64,000 bases of DNA, from NCBI GenBank assembly GCA_004194705.1, contig SADC01000101.1:62001-126000 (forward strand), given 5' to 3'. Both the position numbers and the translations under genes were made by a program. The first letter of the stretch is position 1; every line of letters starts with the position of its first letter. The notes under the pieces were generated by a model. It was given only the letters and a program-made list of their open reading frames with translations. It did no database searches and was not told the DNA's origin. Shown here piece after piece: positions 10,401-18,439 of the stretch. This DNA comes from Ditylenchus dipsaci. Lineage: Eukaryota; Nematoda; Chromadorea; Rhabditida; Anguinidae.

Positions 10401-12480
10401 AGTTCAGGACCATTAGGGTTGAACTAACCATTTAACCCTAACACCACCATGGGGTAAATGTGACCCCAAAGCACTTTTGAAAAAGCTGTAAATTTTTTTT
10501 AGACATTGTGAAAGGCTGATTTTTTCTGACTTTGTTTGTCTTTTTGTTAGCTACATTTTGACTACTTTTCCTATGATTTGGCGATTTATTTCTGTTGGTG
10601 TATGAAAAAAGCAGCAGTGTATACCGTGGGGTCAATATGACCCCAATATACTACAGTCAAGTCTCGATTTAACGAACCCCTGGGGACCGCCAAAAATGTT
10701 CGTTAAATCGAAGGTTTCGTTAAATCGAGAGCTTATTTTAGTCATTTTATTCAATTGCTGGCCAAATAGGCACCAAAAAAGGTTCGTTAAATCAAGAGTT
10801 TCGTTAAATCGGGGTTTCGTTAAATCGAGACTTGACTGTATTTCATTATTTTAGTTGTTTCTATATCTACATTTCTCTTTTTTAGACCGATGTCTAGTAG
10901 CTCAAGTAGCGAAGATTTTCCAAGTGAATATGTGCCATCGTCGGATGAAGGTGAAATCGACTCTCTCAGCGGTGATGCTTCCAGTAGTAGCGAATCTCTC
11001 AGTGGTGGTGAAGAAGTCGAAGTGGTTCCGTCGTATGCGTCTAAGAATGGGAAAGAAGTTTGGAATTCTCAGCCTCCAGCAAATCGGGGAAGATTGTCAG
11101 CCGAAAATGTCCTGAAGCAGAAAGAGGGAGTAAGAGGGAGTAAGGTAAGTAAGTTTCAAGTAGTGAGCAGAAAAAGCCTGAAATAGTTACAGACTACAAT
11201 GCAACCAAAGGTAATTTTGTTTGGATATTTAGGCTTTAAAAACATTAGCTTGCACTTTGCCCGTGGTGAATCCTCCAAGAACAATGCCAAGTCCTCAAAC
11301 AGCATCAGGAAGCAAACGTGGTCGATGCTATTTGTGCCCAAGAGAAATCGATAAAAATGTGTCATCAAAATGTAGTAATTGTCAAAAATTTACATGTGTT
11401 GGTCATTCAGTTTGTTATGAGTGTAGTGATCAATAAAGTCATTTATTTTTTGTGGAATAAATTCGATAATTTGGAACTATTTTGACTACTTTTTGTATTG
11501 GGGTCATATTGACCCAACGGTATGCAACGCTAGTTTTTTTTCCGGTAGTGTTAGGGTTAAGGTGAATCTGCTGTCGCGAACCGATAGTGTTGCGAATCGA
11601 TTGTCGCGAATCAAAAGTGTCGCTAACTGATAGTCGTTCAAGAAAAATAATAAACAACACCTTTTTCACGCAGAACAAAAGCCAAAAAGGAACATTTTTT
11701 CTTAAAATATTGTGAAAATTCAATATTGGGGACCTTTCGGCCGGGGACTTTTCGGCCGGGAACCTTTCGGCCGGGGACCTTTCGGCGAGGACCTTTTGGC
11801 GGGGACCTTTCGGCGTGGACCTTTCGGCGGGGACCTTTCGGCGGGGAGCTTTCGGCGGGGACCTTTCGGCGGGGAGCTTTCGGCGGGGACCTTTCAGTCT
11901 TTTTGGTTAAAGTTTTGCTTCATTTTTTGATTTACCGAAATGGGAGATTATTCGAATGAGCGAAAAGCGTGGACAGTGATCTGGTACGGGATGCATGGCT
12001 CTCCATCGAGGAAGCTTTTACTAACTTGCCGATACCATGTTCGTTTGTCTGATCCCATACCAAATAACTGTCTACGCTTTTCGCTCATTCGAATTTCCAT
12101 TTCTAAAAATAAGAAAAATGAAGAAAAAGTTTGAACAACAAGCCAACATAAAAAATAAGAACATGGAGTTACAAATTTAGTGTCAAACAAATTGCTTTTC
12201 AGTCTTCTTTCAAATAGAAAAAGATCTTAGCGAAAGCATAAAATTCAAAAGCTTATGGCCAAAACAAATCCCGTGGATAATTTGCCGTATCCTGTACTAT
12301 TTTAAAATTAGCCACTCACAGAATTGTTAGTTTAGGTATTTGGCAAAAACCTACATAGCAGTCAGTGACAAAGGCAATGCAGCCAAATACCTCAAGATGG
12401 CTAGCCAATTGCCTCAAGTGGACGATGTTGACAAAGAAGCTATGGTCGAGGTGAAAACCTTGATGAAAAAATACAAGTAG
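4490..12480 (+). CDS. RMDN: RMDN-like protein (regulator of microtubule dynamics family, TPR)
   Basis: Seven coding exons, all GT/AG: 4490-4504, 5410-5478, 6530-6656, 7273-7490, 8186-8298, 8352-8456, 12336-12480. Their 792 bases give 263 residues with no indel. The start is the ATG at 4490 (MTEQE). Family features in order: VEVLWRLARA (exon 3), QLYEKHLEAIKWAAVLTGAL and YVFKNHLDKGL (exons 4-5), LFATPPKATFQEAL then YLAKTY (exons 6-7), the helical TPR-like architecture of RMDN proteins, known to associate with microtubules and, in some members, with mitochondria or ER contacts. No N-terminal membrane segment is seen, so this is a short form. Intron 6 (3.9 kb) is almost wholly nested transposons. 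AATAAA at 12571 follows the stop. RMDN1 versus RMDN2/3 orthology is not resolved. Confidence 0.88.
4565..4795. repeat. Inverted-repeat MITE in intron 1 of the RMDN-like gene
   Basis: Ends AAAGACCATTGCGGTCC and GACCATGGTCTTT are inverted; the interior is the TTGAACTTCTGTACGG hairpin core shared with the TTAA MITEs. TTAA precedes the left end. Confidence 0.6.
5963..6045 (+). repeat. Intron-2 copy of the RMDN-like 5' leader
   Basis: Near-identical partner of 4389-4470, followed by a second TTTTTTCTCG unit and CTAG. No open frame follows. Confidence 0.7.
6091..6372. mobile_element. TTAA MITE (AGGGGCATGCCC family) in RMDN-like intron 2
   Basis: TTAA (6087-6090) precedes AGGGCATGCCTACGCTAATA; the right end is GGGCATGCCCCT followed by TTAT. 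Copies with intact TTAA lie at 42570 and 48788. At 6171-6246 the loop holds a pogo-like half element (CTCGATAAACCGGC to GGACTGTAC). No coding capacity. Confidence 0.75.
8988..9264. mobile_element. hAT-type MITE with GGAAAGTTTTCC words
   Basis: Ends TAGGGTTGTGAAAC and GTTTCACAACCCTA are exact inverses, flanked by the 8-bp duplication GTATTGGG (8980-8987, 9265-9272). The family-B copy at about 45705-45735 shows the uninterrupted site (GAGTTTTGGAAAATAATTGA). The interior is mostly repeats of CGGAAAACTTTCC. An 8-bp duplication is the hAT hallmark. Nonautonomous. Confidence 0.9.
9285..10078. mobile_element. Element X, inverted-repeat insertion inside MITE B
   Basis: CGGTACTTCTTTGG (left) against CTAAAGAAGTGCC (right), with longer similarity through CCATACTCGGATTTTTTGAA. 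Flanked by ATTGATT (9278-9284, 10079-10085); family-B copy 2 has the single site ATTGATTTTACC. It carries the MITE at 9663-9911. Confidence 0.75.
9663..9911. mobile_element. ACCGTATTT-family MITE
   Basis: Ends TACCGTATATTCTCGATTAG and CTAATAGAGAATATACGGTA are inverted. The interior has the family core (CTATAAATCAGCC, GCGTTTTCTTAG, TTTTGGTTGAGCAC). No coding region. Confidence 0.85.
10654..10838. mobile_element. pogo/Tigger-like MITE nested in the piggyBac derivative
   Basis: CAGTCAAGTCTCGATTTAAC at the left and GTTAAATCGAGACTTGACTG at the right, with TA on each side. No ORF. Confidence 0.88.
10890..11436 (+). CDS. piggyBac-derived two-exon ORF lacking the DDE domain
   Basis: Exon 1 10890-11144 (85 codons, MSSSSSSEDFPSEY start, serine/acid-rich, then NGKEVWNSQPPANRGRLS as in piggyBac N-termini) is joined by a short intron (GTAAGT...TTTAG) in frame to exon 2 11233-11436. 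Exon 2 has the piggyBac cysteine-rich domain RCYLCPREIDKN, then CSNCQKFTCVGH and CYECSDQ, ending at TAA 11434-11436. The C-x2-C...C-x2-C...C-x2-H...C-x2-C pattern is the cross-brace fold that, in studied piggyBac enzymes, binds terminal repeats. The predicted product is 152 residues, against roughly 600 for a full transposase, and has no catalytic aspartates. It cannot transpose alone; it might bind ends or be a relic. Confidence 0.8.
11727..11897. repeat. GGGGACCTTTCGGC minisatellite (right arm of element A)
   Basis: About twelve 14-15-base units with variants GGGAACC, GGACTTTTCGG and GGGAGCTTTCGG. The long ORFs across it are repeat translations. Confidence 0.9.
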
Positions 12481-12703
12481 AGCTTATTGCCACTGAAAAT
12501 TTAGAACTCTTTTCACTTACATTTGTTGTTGTATTCGATACCATTTGCTCAATTAGCATATTAAAAAAGAAATAAAAGTATTAATTTTTAATTTTTTTCT
12601 CCGCTTTTTTTCAACTCTTTTTTTGCGACACTTCCCGTTCACGTCACTATTATCTTTAAACTTATTAGATTGATCCCTATTTCAAATCATATTTTGACTA
12701 TTT

Positions 12704-12751
12704 TCTAAGAAATAAAGGCAGGATCACAATCCTGCCTTTATTTCTAAGATT
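12704..12751. repeat. Short hairpin downstream of the RMDN-like gene
   Basis: GAAATAAAGGCAGGAT and ATCCTGCCTTTATTTC form a perfect 16-bp stem with a 4-base loop, about 130 bases after the AATAAA signal. Possibly a MITE remnant. Confidence 0.6.
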
Positions 12752-12925
12752 TGTCCTTATTTCGGAACACCAAATACTATTTTTTTGCTAGGATTAATGA
12801 CAAAATCTTAATTTTTGATATCTAAAAAGCAATAAGCACTGGATAAATGGCATACTTTTGCTGAAATACCCTAAAATGTTCTTATTTGAGCAAATGTCAG
12901 TATTTTTAAAATTTTGGGATGGTAA

Positions 12926-13040
12926 CCGAAAACCCGAGGGCGCCGGCGCCGAACTTGTGAAAAGTTTGTCGCCAACGCCGAGCTTCGGCGCCTGGCGCCC
13001 GGCGGTGGCGCCAAGGTCCGTGCAAGTATGATCGTAACCC
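12926..13040. repeat. GGCGCC-word island
   Basis: A GC-rich patch in AT-rich DNA with repeated GGCGCC and overlapping variants between GGTAACCGAAAACCC and GATCGTAACCC. Resembles the word-filled MITEs elsewhere, but matching ends were not established. Confidence 0.45.
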
Positions 13041-13276
13041 TTGATAAAAGAACTGCATTGTGACATTTAGGAAGAAAAAATCATAGAAAAGTCGGTAGGA
13101 ATCGAGGGAGGGGGTGGGCGGGGGTTGTGCTAGGTTGGTTATACTGAAGTATCTTCATATAGAAGCGAAAAAGAGGGGTGCTAGTATAACCCGTAACAAA
13201 CAATCTTTTCTATTTTATGTCTCCTAGCATCATCGAGAATTGTTTTGAGCTTGTTTTAGCACAATTCTTCTTTTGG

Positions 13277-13597
13277 CGCAAATTTTGTTTTGCTTGTTTC
13301 TCTCAAAAAATTTCCTATTTTTTCCAAGGTTTCAATACCATCAGGTAGCCCTGCGATCCTAGTTTCTGATGAAGTTTTATTTGTTGCATTATCTCACAGA
13401 AATGTAAAGGCAAAATAGGAACCAAATGATTGTTCTCACTTCCTTCATACTTTGACCTTATTGTTTTATACTTTTGTAAGATAATGCTACAAATAATACT
13501 TCATCAGAAACTAGAATCGCAGAGCTACTTTATGGTGTTGAAACCTTCAAAACATATGATTTTTCCTGAGAGAAACAGGCAAAACAAATATTTGCTC
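13277..13597. repeat. Imperfect inverted-repeat element
   Basis: Left arm about 13277-13385, right arm about 13490-13597, pairing through TAGTTTCTGATGAAGT and CTTCATCAGAAACTA. A similar TAGTTTCTAATGAG core appears in the inverted repeat at 35108-35488, so the two may be related. Confidence 0.6.
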
Positions 13598-14008
13598 CAA
13601 AAGACAGTGAAATTGTCCCTTATTTTATTTACAAATTATAAATTGTAATATGTGAAATATAATATCACCACGAATGTTTCTGTTGGCACATTCAGCGATT
13701 TAAATTTTTCGATATTTGGGCAATCACAGAAGAAAAGTCTCTACAAGGGAGCCCATGTTGGTGTCGTCGTGATCTAGAAAAAACATTTTTTCAGATCGGT
13801 AAAGCATTGAAAAATGTTCTCTGACATAAGTATCCGAATTTTCCACGGGCTGAATTTTTCAAGTCAACAATTCATTTGTTAGGAAAATTATGTGACTAAA
13901 TTAACGTTTATTTGATGTTTAGAGGGTTGAAAATATAAATATAAATGTAAAAAATAGCGTTTGCATTGAGTTTGTTGAGCTCGTATACAGCTTATCTTAG
14001 TGAAAAGC

Positions 14009-16607
14009 ATGGGAACAATATCAGGGATACCGGAAGAACTGAAGCCGTGTTTGCAGCGCTCTAAGCGCCGATTTTTATTCAATGTAAAGCTGATCGAAGA
14101 GAAGTATTGCAAGAAAACGTCAGGATTAGTTTTCGATTTGCAGACTGACCAAGTTAGTTTGTATTATTACTATTTTGTCACAAAAATTTTTATGCAAAAT
14201 CTCCTTTAGGTTTTATTCGATGAAGAATTGTGTACAGCTGAGGATGACAAAAGCGTGAAGAAACTGGTTTCTCGCCAAAAGAAGTCATTGATGAAACAAA
14301 GCAATGGAACTGCCATTTTATCTTCTCCTTATGTAGACCCAGCAGCTAAAGGGCTTGCTCTAAAGAGGTGTTTGAAACTCAATAAAGTAAGTATCCAAGT
14401 TCTTGTATTGTTTATCTGATTGCTGATTGCTTATAGTTGTTCGACAATTTAATGGACAAGAAGCCTACGAAGCATCGGAAATTGAAGGAGACCAATTCAA
14501 AAGTAATTAAGGCGCTACTAGCAAATACTCCCCCCCCCCCACACGGAGAATCCGACCCTTTGTAAATCGCTGTAACTACACTTTAAAACAACAAGTTTAG
14601 GATTAGCCTTTATGGCTCATTCACAAACGTTGTCGTCGTCGTTGTCGTTGAAAAAAATGTTTTATGAAGGGGATTTACGCCAACGACAACGCCAACGACG
14701 ACGACCTATTTATAAAAATCCAACGACAATTACAACGACAACGAAATTTTTTTTCCAAATTAGACAAATTTTGCATTTTTAAGTCAGAATTTTGAGGATT
14801 AACTATATTCTCAGCACGTTTTCGCTCAAAATCTTGACTAAAATTTGGAATGAAAAATTCGTTGTCGGTGTCGTTGGCGTCGTCGTTGGATTTTTTATAA
14901 ATAGGTCGTCGTTGTCGTTGTCGTCGTTGGCGAAAAAACAGTTTTATAAAAAAATATTCCAACGACAACGACAAAAACAACGACAATGTTTGTGAATGAG
15001 TCATTAGGCTCGGGGGTAGGCTAGCGTAAGGAAGTTGTCCGGGACATAAATTTGGGTACTTTTTACTTAAGTTAAAAAAGTGAGAATCGTTGAAGGGGTG
15101 GGGGATTATTTGCTAGTAGGGTTGAAGTTTTCGTTTGTGTGATGTATATTTTGTATCACAAAACAAAACTTGAAAAACGATATACAGTTGACGCTGGATT
15201 CAGTGGACACCTAAAATCAGTGTAAGGCCAATTAGCGATTGGTTTTGTGAAATTTTAAGTGTTTTTCAGATAAAATTAATTTTTTCAGTATATAGTAAAG
15301 GGTACATAGATGTACTTTTAAAAAAATTGTAATTTTTTACGACCTCCATTTTTTTTTAATTTTTTGGAGTAAAAATGACAATAAGCACGGGATAAAGTAT
15401 CATTTTTGACGAATAATGACCAATTTGTACTTTTTCAAAATTCTGAGTTACGTACCCTGATATAACGTATTTTTCCTAACTACTCGAAATGTCGAGTTAT
15501 TATTTCAGTCGCTGAAGAAAAATTTTAAGTCGATTTCGAGATTTTTGAGTGGAAATCAGTGTTGTCGATTTGGCTCGCGCGAGCCAAACGAAAGACTTAA
15601 AATCGCATGTTCTAGCGAGCCAAATGGGTTCGAGCCATATGGCTCGCCTTTTTTTATATATTCGAGCCAATTGGCTCGCGTACTTGTTTTTTTTAAGCGA
15701 GCCGAACGCGAGCCAAAACCATACGAGCCATTTATATCGCGAACCATGTGGCTCGCAAACAAAAACGAATGGTTCGGCTCGCGCTTTTTATGTGAGTTTT
15801 AACCATCAATCTATCGTTAAATCTATTGTTATATTGTTAAAGACAAATAAAAGGACAAATAAAGTGTTACTACCTTAATATTTACAAAAAAATCAGTCAA
15901 AAGATTGAAAAAAATGAAAAATAAACTAGAATTAGGCTTCATTTCAGCAAACAATATTTTCCCCGAGCCGAACCATACGCTTATGATAGATGCGAGCCAA
16001 ATGGCTCGCGAGCTAAGAAGCTCTTGTCACTTTGTTCTTTAACTGGTCGAAGGGCGCGAGCCACTGGCTCGCAAACGAGCCAAACGCACAACACTGGTGG
16101 AAATCCATTAAGCAGGATGAGTAGAGCTTGTGGGAGTTAAGAAAATGCGAAAAAAAACAGGTTTGCAAAATAATTTTTTTTGGTTGAGATATAAGTCTTC
16201 AAAGTAGGGGGTGTAGAGCAATTGGAGACTGTCAAGTAATCAAGAAAAAACTGTAGTAGCTAAATTTTTCTCAGGGATCCGAATAAAAAAAGAAATATGA
16301 TAAAAAGCTTGGTTGACGAGATCTGACCTAAACTTGGAAAATAAATTTTAGAACTTTAAGTTTAGGTTATGTCTTGGCAACAAAAAATTCTAAATTCTGT
16401 TTTTCTTTTAAAATTCCTGAGGAAGTTTTAGCTGATAGATGGCAGCAAAAACTATTAAGATATAAATCGCTAAGTGGTCGGTCTATACAAAAGTTGCCCA
16501 ACTACCAACATTTATCAACAACCTTTCAGAGCCCCAAAAATGTGACTACCCAGAAATTTTTGGAGGAGGAGGAGGAGGACAGAAGCCATTCATCCAGCAA
16601 AAAATAA
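14009..16607 (+). CDS. Unrecognised four-exon gene
   Basis: Exons 14009-14152, 14210-14386 and 14437-14502 join in phase 0 at good splice sites and give 129 residues, starting MGTISGIPEELKPCLQRSKR at ATG 14009. They are basic, with KKLVSRQKKSL and KKPTKHRKLKE and the conserved-looking phrase SSPYVDPAAKGLALKRCL. A likely last exon, 16366-16607, encodes RWQQKLLRYKSLSGRSIQ and ends in an acidic EEEEED patch with a serine-rich tail, TAA 16605-16607, then AATAAA at 16696. Joining exon 3 to this exon needs one more base, so either a base was lost or an exon was missed in the 1.9-kb intron, which holds three nested MITEs. Basic, small and disordered suggests a nuclear role; the family was not recognised. 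Confidence 0.6.
14514..15119. mobile_element. MITE family H, copy 1, with nested insertion
   Basis: Ends GCTACTAGCAAATAC and ATTATTTGCTAGTAG are inverted, each next to C or G runs. A second copy at 53960-54198 shares TGTAACTAC, ACAACAAGTTTAGG and GGGGTAGGC but lacks the 391-bp insertion at 14613. Confidence 0.8.
14613..15003. mobile_element. Harbinger-like MITE built of GTTGTCGTC words
   Basis: Ends TGGCTCATTCACAAACGTTG and CAATGTTTGTGAATGAGTCA are inverted and flanked by TTA (14610-14612, 15004-15006). The related empty site is GCCCTTAGGC near 54048. A TWA 3-bp duplication is typical of PIF/Harbinger. The interior is largely CAACGACAACGAC repeats in both orientations. Shares ends with 20453-20927. 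Confidence 0.85.
15557..16096. mobile_element. hAT-type MITE with GAGCCA/TGGCTC words
   Basis: Ends CAGTGTTGTCG and GCACAACACTG, flanked by the exact 8-bp duplication GTGGAAAT (15549-15556, 16097-16104). The interior holds many TGGCTCG/CGAGCCA palindromes. It is inserted in an old ACCGTATTT-family copy, whose core continues on both sides (TCGATTTCGAGATTTTTGAG before, TGGGAGTTAAGAAAATGCG after). ORFs across it are repeat translations. Confidence 0.9.
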
Positions 16608-16729
16608 CACTTTTGCACTTTAATAAATTTTTCGTACTCATTTTTTGTAATGTAATGTGTAATAATATTAATAATTGTATAATGCAGGAGCAAACAATAA
16701 AATAAAAAAATTCTTTTTTGCTATTACTT

Positions 16730-17597
16730 TACACATTTTTGTTAGTAAAAATGCCTTTTATCACACACACAAACATTATGGTTATCAAAATAAGTATTTC
16801 CGCTGATGCTCTTATTGTTTTAAGGAGTACTTTTTGTTAGAGAAAAATATGAGAAAGCAGAGAAAAAAAGAAGATAACTATTACTATTATTTTTGTTTCT
16901 TTTTTCAACACTAATAAAAGGCAGTCTTCTTTTTGATCAAACCCTTGTTTCCGTGTCATCACTAAAACTAGTTGAGAAAAGAAGAGTAACTTTTACTTTT
17001 GGAGCACTTGACCTTTACCCAGTTATTTACCCTATTTTTTGAACTGCTGACATTTTTTAAAATTTTAATAAACCGATTAATTGCTGTGTATCACCAGGTG
17101 TATCACCTAGCACCACCCGATTTCCATCTTTTAATTTCCGGCACTGTTTTCTTCCGACTTTTTGATTTCCAAAAAAGAAGAATTTCGAAAGAGAATAGCT
17201 CAACTGGAAAGGAAAAATTTAAAATATTTTCGGCAAAAATGTCTTGCAATGAAACGAGAATCATAGCTTCGCGGGGACTTTTTCATTTTGTCTTTTCTTT
17301 TGCTGCTTTTATTTTTTTGTTTTCAACAATCAACCCGTAGATAAAGTGGAATGCGTTAATTAGAAAGGAGGCAGTTGATAGAGAAAACACAGTAGTGTAA
17401 TCTGGGATAATTCTGTAGTTTTTTATGTGACTTAAAATTATTCAGTTGCTGTCATATTACTGCTTTAAATTACAATTATGTTAATGATATTCTTTTCTTT
17501 TTTGACCAGAATATGCAGAAAGAACCGATAGAATCCGCATAAAAGCAACTCAGTTGAGATTCAATTTTTTTGGCTGGTCTATTTTTGACTACACCCG
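16730..17597. other. Intergenic, no feature seen
   Basis: AT-rich sequence downstream of the unknown gene. An ORF at 16999-17340 starts at TTG, has no splice or family support and is taken as chance. Confidence 0.4.
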
Positions 17598-17925
17598 ATC
17601 ATTAAATAGAGATAGAAAAACTCCAGATTCCGGGACGGGATTTTTCACTTAGATTGAGAGCTGGACAAGATAAGTTTGCCGAAAATTCCCCTAAGTGGCC
17701 GTAAAAGTATTGGAGAAGGTGGGGATTAAACTTGAAGGGGTGAATATGAATATAATAGAGGTGTAATTGTTCCTTTTTTGTTTTACTGCGAACCCCGGTT
17801 TAAGAATAAGAAAAAAAAAACCGGGACCGCGATTTTCGAAACTGACCCAGCGGGATTTTGGGACGAGATTTGGGTAAATTTTCATCCAACGAGACGGGGT
17901 CCCGTCCCGCTTATATCTCTATTTT
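17598..17925. mobile_element. Inverted-repeat MITE with GGGACGGG words
   Basis: AATAGAGATAGAAAAACTCC plus GGGACGGG at the left, CCCGTCCCGC plus ATATCTCTATT at the right. Related in word content to the 470-2128 element. Target duplication not clear. Confidence 0.6.
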
Positions 17926-18300
17926 CAAAGGTGATCTACATATGTATATAAAGAATAAGAAGAAAACCTTCTCTTATAATATTTCAAATTGCCACCCACA
18001 AATATTGCTTGAATCTTTTGTATAATTATTTTAAAAGTCTTTTCTAAAAACAGAATAGATTAATTTTAATAATTTTTTGGTTTGTGGGCGTATATTTTTT
18101 GCATCCCTTCTCACTTTTTCTAAGTGATGTAGTATTTGTAGTGTGAGCATTATCATCTACTTGACGTAAAAATATATAGTTGTTATAAAAAAATTTGTAG
18201 TGTGTAGGCTTGTCCCAAGAACACAGATTATCCTTGTATTTTCGTAGGCGTGATAGCCACTTAAAAAATCTTGCTGCTACATTTTCGGTACTCTTATCTA
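17926..18300. other. Region 5' of PAPS synthase, no promoter motif seen
   Basis: AT-rich. A 3' splice-like TATTTTCAG at about 18380 suggests an upstream non-coding exon before the chosen start. Confidence 0.35.
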
Positions 18301-18439
18301 GTACAGGGTGACGTCTTTCTGTGTTTTCAGCCGTTATGCATATCTCAAAAGTTTTAAGGCTAAAACCAATCTATTTTCAGGTATTTTGTTGAACCAGGGA
18401 TTTGGCTTGGGTGCTAGTTCTTCTCCGGAAGCTGAGACA

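Larger units (their letters stand above)
10436..11556 (+). mobile_element. piggyBac derivative with the catalytic region missing
   Basis: Ends CCCTAACACCACC and GGTAGTGTTAGGG are inverted and sit between TTAA target duplications (10432-10435, 11557-11560). An internal repeat around GGGGTCATATTGACCC occurs near both ends. The coding part (10890-11436) keeps only the acidic N-terminus and C-terminal cysteine-rich domain of a piggyBac transposase. A pogo-like MITE is nested at 10654-10838. It lies in intron 6 of the RMDN-like gene, same strand. Confidence 0.9.
8548..11897. mobile_element. Outer element A: inverted (GGGGACCTTTCGGCC)n arrays
   Basis: Left arm 8548-8598 (CCCCGAAAGGTCCCC units, then TATTGAATTTTCACAATAT) is inverted relative to the right arm, which starts AATATTGTGAAAATTCAATA (11705) and runs into about a dozen 14-base GGGGACCTTTCGGC units (11727-11897). 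The matching unique stretches inside both arrays show that they are ends of one element. It fills most of RMDN-like intron 6 and contains elements B, X, two MITEs and a piggyBac derivative. No target-site duplication was resolved. Confidence 0.7.

Noticed and set aside
11712..11959. Glycine/phenylalanine-rich ORFs
   Set aside because: Translation of the GGGGACCTTTCGGC minisatellite.
15545..15878. Overlapping ORFs on both strands over GAGCCA words
   Set aside because: Explained by the hAT MITE 15557-16096.
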